Shown here in pieces: positions 1 through 4,684 of a stretch of DNA of 5,420 bases. The position numbers and the translations under genes were made by a program. The notes below the pieces were generated by a model. That model did not search any database, was not told the DNA's origin, and saw only the letters and a list, made by a program, of their open reading frames with translations. Where the stretch lies: positions 1 to 5,420 of the forward strand of contig JAJNBK010000217.1 in assembly GCA_021155845.1 (NCBI GenBank), given 5' to 3'. This stretch comes from Nitrososphaeraceae archaeon. GTDB taxonomy: Archaea; Thermoproteota; Nitrososphaeria; Nitrososphaerales; Nitrososphaeraceae. Positions within the stretch are counted from its first letter, which is position 1. Each line of letters starts with the position of its first letter.

Positions 1-345
1 TCCTAATTGTTCATATAGTGATTTAGGTATAATATGGTCGCATTCTAAATTTTTACAGCGGGCAAATTTTCTTCTAAATATATGGGGATATTTTCTTTTG
101 CAAATCTGACATGTATAGTTATCGCGTTTGAATACGTCTGACCTAATACGCTCCCAAAAGAAATTGTGATAATACCAATGTCTAAACTCCTTATTGCATT
201 TTTTAGAACAATATTTTCTATAGGGTGATTGTGGATATTTATTACAATTGATATTTCTGCATAGTAATTTGCCGTTCTTGTCATATTTGTCAAATTCCTG
301 AATATACACTATCTTTTTTAAAGTCTGTTCTAATAAGATACTCAT
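1..345 (-). CDS. HNH endonuclease, N-terminal part (gene runs off the left edge)
   Basis: The frame runs from ATG at 345 down to base 1 without a stop, giving 115 residues with the C-terminus missing. Visible in order: a short helix-like N-terminus; a Cys4 finger (C29, C34, C46, C50, including YCSKKC); a Trp/Arg-rich linker (FFWERIRSDVFKRDNYTC) typical of the approach to HNH domains; then C79-x2-C82 and LECDHIIPKSL, where D103-H104 matches the first His of the HNH beta-beta-alpha-metal fold. The remaining HNH residues lie outside the window. HNH proteins of this kind are metal-dependent nucleases found alone, in homing elements, or in restriction and defence loci; nothing here chooses between these. 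The ATG is the first in frame, and an AT-rich box (371-380) sits 26-35 bases upstream. The Cys pairs and DHIIP signature make the fold assignment firm; the biological role is unknown. Confidence 0.85.
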   Translation of the reverse strand, partial: MSILLEQTLKKIVYIQEFDKYDKNGKLLCRNINCNKYPQSPYRKYCSKKCNKEFRHWYYHNFFWERIRSDVFKRDNYTCQICKRKYPHIFRRKFARCKNLECDHIIPKSLYEQLG

Positions 346-370
346 AAGATTAGTTTTAACTTGTATATCC

Positions 371-380
371 TATTAAATTT
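371..380 (-). promoter_or_regulatory. Probable TATA box for the HNH gene
   Basis: On the minus strand this reads AAATTTAATA, 26-35 bases before the ATG at 345. That fits an archaeal TATA box driving a leaderless or very short-leader transcript. A second A/T run at 392-400 (ATTTAAAAA on the minus strand) is an alternative. Assigned by position and composition only. Confidence 0.35.
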
Positions 381-485
381 ACTAGTCGCTCTTTTTAAAT
401 TTGGCATGAAGTAAAATTTGGCCAATAGATTGTCAATTAGAAATGACACGATTATGCAAAGAAATTGAAAGTTTATAGATAGTTT

Positions 486-505
486 TTCTTTATATAGATA
501 AAGAA
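486..505. repeat. 8-bp inverted repeat, possible hairpin or operator
   Basis: TTCTTTAT (486-493) and ATAAAGAA (498-505) are perfect reverse complements separated by ATAG. The repeat lies in the divergent gap between the minus-strand HNH gene (start 345) and the plus-strand small gene at 628. A regulator site or small hairpin is possible, but in DNA this AT-rich such a repeat can arise by chance. A 10-bp direct repeat, TAATGCTATG (537-546 and 551-560), follows it. Confidence 0.25.
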
Positions 506-627
506 TTATTCAATAAAATGTTAATTATTGTCATTATAATGCTATGCAATTAATGCTATGGGTTTTATAAAATAGTGGAAATTAAATAGAAGACATTTAA
601 GTTATTAAAACTATATTCAGAATTATC

Positions 628-795
628 ATGTGTTTTGATTATGAGATAGAAAAGAAAGAGAGAATAAAGAGAGACATTACAATAAATGAAGACACGGATA
701 TCTGTCCAGAATCTGATAAGATTGAAGAATATACTATAAGACATCAGCGAATAATTGATGGTGAAATGGCACATTCACAATATTTGATTAAGTAA
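628..795 (+). CDS. Small charged hypothetical protein (55 aa)
   Basis: ATG at 628 opens 55 codons ending in TAA. An in-frame TAA at 598-600 makes this the first possible ATG. The product is strongly charged and soluble-looking: a Lys/Glu/Arg-rich start (EIEKKERIKRD), an acidic middle (NEDTDICPESDKIEE), and a tail with Arg, His and Gln. It has two cysteines (C2, C26) and no membrane segment. I recognise no family. The plus frame is preferred over the opposing minus-strand frame (565-774) because its composition is protein-like, while the other is a Phe/Tyr/Leu-rich reading typical of AT-rich noise. It ends 45 bases before the next gene, which has its own AT boxes. Possible promoters are TTTTATAAAA (563-572) or TTATTAAAA (602-610). 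Moderate to low certainty. Confidence 0.4.
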   Translation: MCFDYEIEKKERIKRDITINEDTDICPESDKIEEYTIRHQRIIDGEMAHSQYLIK

Positions 796-810
796 ATTTT
801 ATATTTTTCC

Positions 811-818
811 ATTAAATA
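811..818 (+). promoter_or_regulatory. Candidate TATA box for the 841 membrane-protein gene
   Basis: ATTAAATA lies 23-30 bases before the ATG at 841, the distance expected for a leaderless archaeal transcript. TTTTATATTTT at 797-807 is an equally AT-rich alternative that would leave a leader of about 10-15 bases. No Shine-Dalgarno sequence precedes the ATG. Confidence 0.35.
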
Positions 819-840
819 GTGGACATATTGATACTTTACG

Positions 841-1101
841 ATGTCATTTAGCGAAAGAAATACAATTTTTAAGCCAATATTAGCTGCTGGAATAATAATC
901 ATAGTATTCGGCGGAATATGTCTTTGGATTTCGCAGATTATTCAGCTTAAAGAAGAAGGCGAAGGATTTATTATAATAGGATGGAGATTCATAATTGGTG
1001 GAATAGCAGCAATAGCTTTTGCATTCCTATGGAGATATTTTGTTTATATAAGGCCAGTCAGAAAAAGGAGTAAGAAATTTGACGATTGGTATAAGCCTTG
1101 A
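841..1101 (+). CDS. Small two-helix membrane protein (86 aa)
   Basis: The product has two hydrophobic segments, about residues 12-34 (PILAAGIIIIVFGGICLWIS, then QII) and 43-70 (from FIIIGW to YFVYI). They are joined by a short acidic loop (KEEGEGE-type). The tail is strongly basic (RPVRKRSKKF, about 71-80) and ends in DDWYKP. By the positive-inside rule the tail should be cytoplasmic, placing both ends inside and the short loop outside. I recognise no family and see no catalytic motif. The length exceeds most chance frames in DNA of this composition, the helices are well formed, and an AT box lies at the right distance, so it is likely a real gene. The preceding small gene is only 45 bases upstream on the same strand, so co-transcription is possible. 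Function unknown. Confidence 0.7.
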   Translation: MSFSERNTIFKPILAAGIIIIVFGGICLWISQIIQLKEEGEGFIIIGWRFIIGGIAAIAFAFLWRYFVYIRPVRKRSKKFDDWYKP

Positions 1102-1138
1102 TGATGATTGAAACATAACTACTTGATCGAATAATTTG

Positions 1139-1321
1139 TTAGAGTAATTTTACTTTAGCACCTCTATACTCTCTTGCACACTTTATAAATGAACATTGAT
1201 TATTAAAAGAAGAATCAGGAAACTCCAGCCTAGCATTACTCAGAATTAATAATAGCGTATTATATACTAAAATACATTCTAACCTCCTGATGTAAGAGCT
1301 TAAAGAACAGGAACAGCACAT
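1139..1321 (-). CDS. Doubtful small ORF (60 aa)
   Basis: An ATG-initiated minus-strand frame of 60 codons. The product starts with a Cys-rich stretch (MCCSCS), has a hydrophobic middle (CILVYNTLLLIL) and a mixed tail (QCSFIKCAREYRGAKVKLL). It belongs to no family I know. It overlaps the start of the disrupted plus-strand gene at 1290 and has no convincing AT box at the usual distance. A frame of this length is expected by chance once or more in a window of this size and composition. Listed only because no better gene explains 1139-1289. Confidence 0.15.
   Translation of the reverse strand: MCCSCSLSSYIRRLECILVYNTLLLILSNARLEFPDSSFNNQCSFIKCAREYRGAKVKLL
1258..1266 (+). promoter_or_regulatory. 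TATA box before the disrupted 1290 gene
   Basis: TATTATATA lies 24-32 bases before the ATG at 1290, near ideal for an archaeal TATA box with transcription starting at or next to the ATG. It supports 1290 as a real, or formerly real, translation start. Confidence 0.4.
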
Positions 1322-1490
1322 TATTGTAATAAGTAATCAAGAATATGAAGACTATAGAAGAAGAACAACTCTAACAATTATTGCAATACTGACTGTAGAT
1401 ATCTTGATAATAATATTCATTATGGCAACTAATAGCGCCAAACAAGCATATGCACAAAGAAATAGTGGATCTAGAGCAAAGACTCAATAA
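1290..1490 (+). pseudogene. Small exported or membrane-anchored protein gene with TAA as codon 2
   Basis: The frame reads ATG TAA at 1290-1295, then stays open for 64 codons to TAA at 1488-1490. The open part looks like a real anchored or secreted peptide: a hydrophilic start (ELKEQEQH), an Arg cluster (YRRR), a hydrophobic segment of about 20 residues (TLTIIAILTVDILIIIFIMA), and a possible signal-peptidase site after AKQAYA, followed by QRNSG. After the TAA there is no in-frame ATG or GTG until ATG at 1422, inside the hydrophobic segment and too late to be useful. A TATA-like box sits 24-32 bases before the ATG at 1290. The simplest reading is a gene broken by a nonsense codon, or a base error there. 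The ATG at 1345 is in another frame and stops after nine residues. No family recognised. Confidence 0.4.
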
Positions 1491-1862
1491 GATAAAACAA
1501 TTTTGATTAAGATAATAGCACCAACAACAAAGATTGATGCTTGTATATCATATTTTCAGAGTCTGTAGATTCTGTTTGTATCATAGATTAATAACTTGAT
1601 CATGAACAGGAGCATACTAGAGTGAATTATCGTGTTTGTTATTATTATTGTGTGCATACACTAGAATTTGCATTGTGAATACGTCATATTATTCAACTAG
1701 TAATCTAGGATAATAGCCAAATAGCATATAGTGGAGCAATACCAAAGGTACAAGATGTTATACAACTATCAATGATAATAACATAACTTTTGAATCTATC
1801 ATCTCCTTATGATATAATCTATCTATATAATTATATTGCATGTTTTCTTTCTAACTATCAAC
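1491..1862. other. Intergenic, no gene seen
   Basis: Both strands carry only reading frames of about 20 codons or less. Small items seen: a fourth copy of the octamer ATAGTGGA (1728-1735), and the TATA box of the next gene near the right end. No tRNA, terminator hairpin or CRISPR-like repeat was found. Confidence 0.5.
1824..1830 (+). promoter_or_regulatory. TATA box for the 1863 gene
   Basis: TATATAA lies 33-39 bases before the ATG at 1863, predicting a transcript start about 8-14 bases before the ATG. This is the best-formed TATA box in the window. Confidence 0.45.
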
Positions 1863-1997
1863 ATGTCAGGTATAAAAGATAAGATAGAGGATGCAGTAGA
1901 CAAGATGAAAGCAGGTACAAAGGCAGCAGGAAAGAAAACCGCTGACACAGACAGTATCTTCTTTTCATTATCTTCTTTTCCAGAGCGGCGACTATGA
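1863..1997 (+). CDS. Small Lys/Ala-rich amphipathic-helix protein (44 aa), tail probably altered
   Basis: ATG at 1863 opens 44 codons ending in TGA. Residues 1-30 form a hydrophilic, helix-favouring stretch (MSGIKDKIEDAVDKMKAGTK, then AAGKKTADTD) with Lys/Asp/Glu and Ala spacing like small stress-type helical proteins (CsbD- or LEA-like in style). That is resemblance by composition, not a family match. Residues 31-44 change abruptly to a Phe/Ser-rich tail (SIFFSLSSFPERRL) that does not suit the rest. The tail is encoded by a near-perfect 14-bp tandem duplication (1955-1982). Since 14 is not a multiple of three, it shifts the frame. Without one copy the frame would continue to a TGA at 2054-2056. 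A strong TATA box precedes the gene. The N-terminal half is convincing; the present C-terminus may be a recent product of the duplication. Confidence 0.55.
   Translation: MSGIKDKIEDAVDKMKAGTKAAGKKTADTDSIFFSLSSFPERRL
1955..1982 (+). repeat. 14-bp tandem duplication in the tail of the 1863 gene
   Basis: TATCTTCTTTTCAT (1955-1968) is followed directly by TATCTTCTTTTCCA (1969-1982), with 12 of 14 bases identical. The unit length is not divisible by three, so gain or loss of a copy changes the downstream frame, as expected for replication slippage. Confidence 0.75.
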
Positions 1998-2149
1998 AGC
2001 TTTATAAAAAAAATCGAGAAATTCTTTATCTCTACGATAAACCATTTGCTCTCTGAAATTCTCTTTCAATACAATTAGACATATATTTCTCTAAAAAAGT
2101 CTATAAGCAAACTCTTAAATAATAATAAGATTTCATAAAACGGCAGAAA

Positions 2150-2180
2150 AAAAGTAATTTCATACTTTTATTTTTATATT
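2150..2180 (+). terminator. Possible hairpin plus T-rich terminator
   Basis: AAAAGTA (2150-2156) and TACTTTT (2163-2169) are perfect complements around a six-base loop, followed by a T-rich run (about 2166-2180). The arrangement resembles an intrinsic terminator for plus-strand transcription, about 150 bases past the 1863 gene. The stem is weak and AT-rich. Confidence 0.25.
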
Positions 2181-2186
2181 ACATAC

Positions 2187-2219
2187 TCGTCAGATAGTCG
2201 TCATATACTCTCGTCATAT
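2187..2219 (+). repeat. Three short direct repeats TCGTCA(G/T)AT
   Basis: TCGTCAGAT (2187-2195), TCGTCATAT (2198-2206) and TCGTCATAT (2211-2219) occur at start-to-start spacings of 11 and 13 bases, close to one helical turn. They could place a regulator on one face of the DNA, or be remnants of a slipped repeat. The nearest downstream gene starts 427 bases away. Confidence 0.4.
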
Positions 2220-2614
2220 CAAGTGTTCATCAAATAGAATTCTTACCAGCTTAAATACCGATTCATCTAGTCGAATAAATGTCTTCTTTATGACGTTTGT
2301 ATTTAATTATCAACCAATCATTACGACTAATAATGCGAAATTTCATCAAGATACTCTAATATAATAAGATTTATTATTATTATTGGATCAGAATCCCAAA
2401 ACCAATAACATATTTACTAATACCTTGTCATTACATAGCTATTTTGAAGAGTTTAAATGAAAGCAGTAAGACTCCAATGAATGAATTTTCAAGGCAAATA
2501 TGGAAACATAGACTTCAATCTTATATACTTATATATTATTGGTTAATAAGTAACTAACATAATATTTTACTTATCAAGAATCTATAATCTGAATTCATAT
2601 TATAAATGTGAAAG

Positions 2615-2622
2615 TTTTATAG
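2615..2622 (+). promoter_or_regulatory. TATA box for the sequon-repeat protein gene
   Basis: TTTTATAG lies 24-31 bases before the ATG at 2646, consistent with a leaderless transcript. TATTATAAAT at 2598-2607 is an alternative box that would give a leader of roughly 15-20 bases. No Shine-Dalgarno sequence precedes the ATG. Confidence 0.4.
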
Positions 2623-2645
2623 TTTATTGTGACAGTTCATCACCG

Positions 2646-2876
2646 ATGAATAACCTAATATCTATAGCCGCGGTACTAGCGTTGGCTTCAGGACTTATTC
2701 TAGGGTCCATTGGTACTTTAGTTCCTGTAGTTGCGCAAGAAGGTAACATGACAGGCGGTAACATGACAGGCGGTAACATGACAGGCGGTAATCAAACAGG
2801 CGGTAATCAAACAGAAGGAGGAGGCATGTTAAGCGATGTTCCTATAATAGGAGACATTTTAGGTGGAGGACAGTAG
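2646..2876 (+). CDS. Small secreted protein with five tandem N-glycosylation sequons (76 aa)
   Basis: Residues 1-30 form a signal peptide: a short polar start, a hydrophobic core (ISIAAVLALASGLILGSIGT), and a likely cleavage site after VVA30, before QEG. The mature protein has only about 46 residues. It opens with five tandem pentads (residues 33-57): three GNMTG, one GNQTG, one GNQTE. Each contains an Asn-x-Thr sequon (N34, N39, N44, N49, N54), so it could be densely N-glycosylated at the cell surface. A Gly-rich hinge leads to a short hydrophobic tail (MLSDVPIIGDILGGGQ). Asn/Gln-Thr-Gly repeats are a style I associate with thaumarchaeal secreted proteins, but I cannot name a family. Function unknown; a surface-layer or adhesion role is a guess. 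An AT box lies at the leaderless distance upstream, and a T-rich run follows the stop. Confidence 0.75.
   Translation: MNNLISIAAVLALASGLILGSIGTLVPVVAQEGNMTGGNMTGGNMTGGNQTGGNQTEGGGMLSDVPIIGDILGGGQ
2742..2816 (+). repeat. Five in-frame 15-bp tandem repeats
   Basis: The unit GGTAACATGACAGGC occurs three times without change (2742-2786). A variant GGTAATCAAACAGGC follows (2787-2801), then a last copy ending in GAA (2802-2816). Identity at synonymous positions among the first three copies points to recent duplication. The period is a multiple of three, so copy-number change would keep the frame. Confidence 0.9.
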
Positions 2877-3333
2877 CAAACAGAGTATTCCTATGCGTTG
2901 ATAAACATTTCTTTTTTATTTTCTTGTGGAATAATTAGTAGAGCAATAAAAGAAGTATCGTAATTAAGCCATAGAAGTAGTTGGTTGATTATTCACACAT
3001 ATATTTGCATTATATTTTTGTAATTTATCTACCTGCTTTACGAATTTTCTATATATACTTCTTATACATGATGATTCGCCAGTTAGTTTATCTCAAAGTT
3101 ATTTATTGCTAGATAATGGCAATTAGGTATGTATGTATATATATATGACATGCAGTTCAACCAAAGGAATAACGCCTACTTATATGTAGATTTCTGGAGT
3201 ATTATGAATGAGTTTTAAGCGTAGAATATCGACTAGTGCTGCGATGATAGGTGTTCCCAGCTTTTGAAATATTCAATTTCATTTTTGAATAATTCTAATT
3301 ATGCGATAAGATTACTTAATCCTCCTCAATTAG
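2877..3333. other. Convergent intergenic region between the sequon-repeat gene and fen
   Basis: No reading frame of note is seen on either strand; the best is 26 codons, minus strand, 3202-3282. Visible items: the T-rich run just after the plus-strand gene (2908-2925), a GTAT/TA-repeat tract (3127-3147), a 6-bp inverted repeat ATTCAA/TTGAAT (3271-3276 and 3285-3290), and a minus-strand GAGGAGG (3321-3327) just past the fen stop with no start codon at a useful distance. The two flanking genes converge here, so both transcripts should end in this region. Confidence 0.5.
2908..2925 (+). terminator. T-rich archaeal terminator after the 2646 gene
   Basis: TTTCTTTTTTATTTTCTT begins 32 bases after the TAG stop of the secreted-protein gene. 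Archaeal RNA polymerase commonly ends transcription at T runs in the non-template strand without a hairpin, which matches this stretch. Confidence 0.5.
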
Positions 3334-4362
3334 TTAACTACCAAACCACTTTTCTAGAGATTGACTACGATTTGTAATTGATTTTTTTAGTTTTTCTAAG
3401 GCTGCACTTACACGATCTGTAGAAAAACTTTTTTCTATGCACAGGAAATCAACTATATCCTTGTAATTTACCTCATTAAACTGAATATTGTCAACATCTA
3501 ATATTTCTGGTTTTAAAAAAATATCTCGAATTTCTTGATACGGGATATCCGATAAAGAACTTTTAATTTTTTCAATATTTTCTAATTTTCCAAATTCTGT
3601 AATTAACTTTAAAGCAGTTTTGGGTCCTATGCCTGTGAATCCTGCTGGATTAAAATCAGTACCTATCAGAATTCCAACATCTACCAATTGTTCATGTGTC
3701 AGTCGAGTTTTATTAAGAATCTGTTGATAATCAATAATCTCCGGCTCAATGTCAATGTATAAATTCCTGTTTGGAACTTTTCTCCTACCGCTGACTGTAA
3801 GATTACGCGTTAGTTTTTTGGCACCAAATAATATTGAATCATAGTCTTGGCTTGCAGAGGTAAAAGCTATATCGAGTTTTGTCAGATAGGCAGCGGCGGC
3901 CTCTCCTTCAGATGGAGCCTGAATACAGGGAATCCCAAGCAAAGTTAGGATCCTTTTGGATTCTTCTACCATTTGGGATGTCAAAATAGAGGTGGCTTGG
4001 CTGTATTTTCGGGCTTCTTCAATTCTTCCTTCTAATATTGCTTCCTCGTATCTCTTAGATGCTTCTTGTTTTATTTGACGTCTTCGTTCAATCTCCTTTG
4101 ACTTGAGAGGATGTGGCTTGCCATCGAAAATATAAATGAGTTTTATATTTTCCGCTAGTAGATTGACATTTCGATAGAACAAGCCACTTAAGTGGCTTGT
4201 TATATCACCTTTGCCATTTGTAAGTAATTCACCTGTCGGTCCACGAATAGTTGCGAGAAATTGATATATTGCATTGTGTGCATCAACTGCCACAACTTTA
4301 TTGGATAATTCAGATATCGTGATATTAGTGGGTGCAATAAGTGGTTTTAGATCTAATCCCAT
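3334..4362 (-). CDS. fen: Flap endonuclease 1 (FEN1/XPG family)
   Basis: This is a complete archaeal FEN1 of 342 residues, the usual length (about 340). It cleaves 5' flaps and RNA-DNA junctions in Okazaki-fragment maturation and base-excision repair, using two metal ions. The N domain starts MGLDLKPLI with D27 (VAVDAHN) and D80 (IFDGKPHPLK). The conserved TSHLSGLFYR is at 55-64, followed by the charged helical-arch segment (about 88-130). The internal domain holds E152 and E154 (PSEGEAAAAYL), D173 and D175 (SQDYDSILFG) and D236 (IGTDFN). Helix-hairpin-helix GIGPKTALKLI is at 244-254. All seven active-site acids are present. The C-terminus SQSLEKWFGS is a PCNA-binding motif with Ser at the usual Gln position. 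ATG 4362 gives the canonical Met-Gly start, and an A-rich box lies 25-35 bases upstream. The Cas4-like nuclease gene lies upstream on the same strand. Confidence 0.98.
   Translation of the reverse strand: MGLDLKPLIAPTNITISELSNKVVAVDAHNAIYQFLATIRGPTGELLTNGKGDITSHLSGLFYRNVNLLAENIKLIYIFDGKPHPLKSKEIERRRQIKQEASKRYEEAILEGRIEEARKYSQATSILTSQMVEESKRILTLLGIPCIQAPSEGEAAAAYLTKLDIAFTSASQDYDSILFGAKKLTRNLTVSGRRKVPNRNLYIDIEPEIIDYQQILNKTRLTHEQLVDVGILIGTDFNPAGFTGIGPKTALKLITEFGKLENIEKIKSSLSDIPYQEIRDIFLKPEILDVDNIQFNEVNYKDIVDFLCIEKSFSTDRVSAALEKLKKSITNRSQSLEKWFGS
4178..4201. repeat. Perfect 24-bp palindrome inside fen
   Basis: The half-site AACAAGCCACTT (4178-4189) is followed directly by its exact reverse complement AAGTGGCTTGTT (4190-4201), with no spacer. 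It covers the codons for residues T55-F62 of the conserved TSHLSGLF motif. Symmetry depends partly on synonymous choices, such as AGC and AGT for the two serines. A perfect 12-bp half-site is far less likely by chance than the AT-only repeats elsewhere in the window. Confidence 0.95.
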
Positions 4363-4386
4363 TTATTTTAATTGGACGTTGGATGA

Positions 4387-4397
4387 TTTTATTTTTT
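4387..4397 (-). promoter_or_regulatory. Probable TATA-type box for fen
   Basis: On the minus strand this is an A-rich run, AAAAAAATAAA, 25-35 bases before the fen ATG (4362). It is the only strongly AT-rich element at the right distance. The gap to the ATG is consistent with a leaderless or very short leader, and no Shine-Dalgarno sequence is present. Confidence 0.4.
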
Positions 4398-4579
4398 TCT
4401 GATTCTTTTTTGAGGATCTTCTCCAATAGTCATGAGGACATTAGAATCCGTAATCATTTTCTCTTAATCTTGTAATTAATACGTTACATGTAGCGTTTTG
4501 CCTAGTTTCATAATGTAAAGTAATGGATCAAAAGTCAGCTTACAAATATGTTACAGAGATATTATATCGATGAATATGA

Positions 4580-4684
4580 CTATCTGTCACTATTTTCTAC
4601 GACTGGCTTAAAGTCAACCACACCACTTATATCTAAGAGATCTACCTCATTTGCCATTTCTTTAGCTTTATCTGTTTCATTATC
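4580..4684 (-). other. In-frame 34-codon extension after the Cas4-like TAA
   Basis: Immediately after the TAA (4685-4687) the same minus-strand frame stays open for 34 codons until TAG at 4580-4582. The predicted peptide is protein-like and acidic (DNETDKAKEMANEVDLLDI, then SGVVDFKPVVENSDR), with no Phe/Ile/Tyr/Asn noise typical of AT-rich intergenic DNA. It could be the lost C-terminal tail of the nuclease, or a downstream segment that is open by chance. If it belongs to the gene, the ancestral protein had about 277 residues. Confidence 0.45.

Larger units (their letters stand above)
1998..2645. other. Long AT-rich intergenic region
   Basis: Neither strand has a reading frame longer than about 25 codons. 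Items present: a hairpin with a T-rich tail (2150-2180), three copies of TCGTCAKAT (2187-2219), an imperfect ATT run (2371-2384), and a 7-bp inverted repeat TTATTGG/CCAATAA (2380-2386 and 2402-2408, 15-base loop). The promoter of the 2646 gene is at the right end. No tRNA or recognisable structured RNA was found, though an unrecognised ncRNA cannot be excluded. Confidence 0.5.
4363..4684. other. Spacer between the Cas4-like stop and the fen start
   Basis: Bases 4580-4684 continue the Cas4-like reading frame past its TAA (separate entry). From 4363 to about 4579 no gene is seen; the longest ATG frames are under 20 codons. The A-rich fen promoter box lies at 4387-4397 (minus strand). No strong terminator or hairpin for the upstream gene is visible, so the two genes might be partly co-transcribed. 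Confidence 0.5.

Noticed and set aside
45..293. 82-codon minus-strand ORF near the left edge
   Set aside because: It is an out-of-frame shadow of the HNH gene. The neighbouring frame carries the zinc-binding Cys pairs and the DHIIP motif, and runs unbroken from 345 to base 1.
565..774. 69-codon minus-strand ORF rich in Phe, Tyr, Ile and Leu
   Set aside because: Composition is typical of AT-rich noise. The opposite strand has a better-behaved, charged 55-codon frame over the same bases.
1098..1130. TGATGATGA resembling a C box of an archaeal C/D sRNA after the 841 gene
   Set aside because: No properly spaced D (CTGA), D' or C' boxes follow, so a C/D guide RNA is not supported.
1275..1288. 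Minus-strand AGGAGG five bases before an ATG
   Set aside because: The ATG frame ends after five codons, so no protein can be made from it.
3127..3147. GTAT/TA-repeat tract as a strong promoter
   Set aside because: It is TATA-like, but no reading frame or recognisable RNA follows on the plus strand; treated as a simple-sequence tract.
3321..3327. Minus-strand GAGGAGG just after the fen stop, like a ribosome site for a downstream gene
   Set aside because: No ATG, GTG or TTG at a useful distance opens a frame; the nearest ATG frame (3202-3282) is 26 codons, 40 bases on, and unremarkable.
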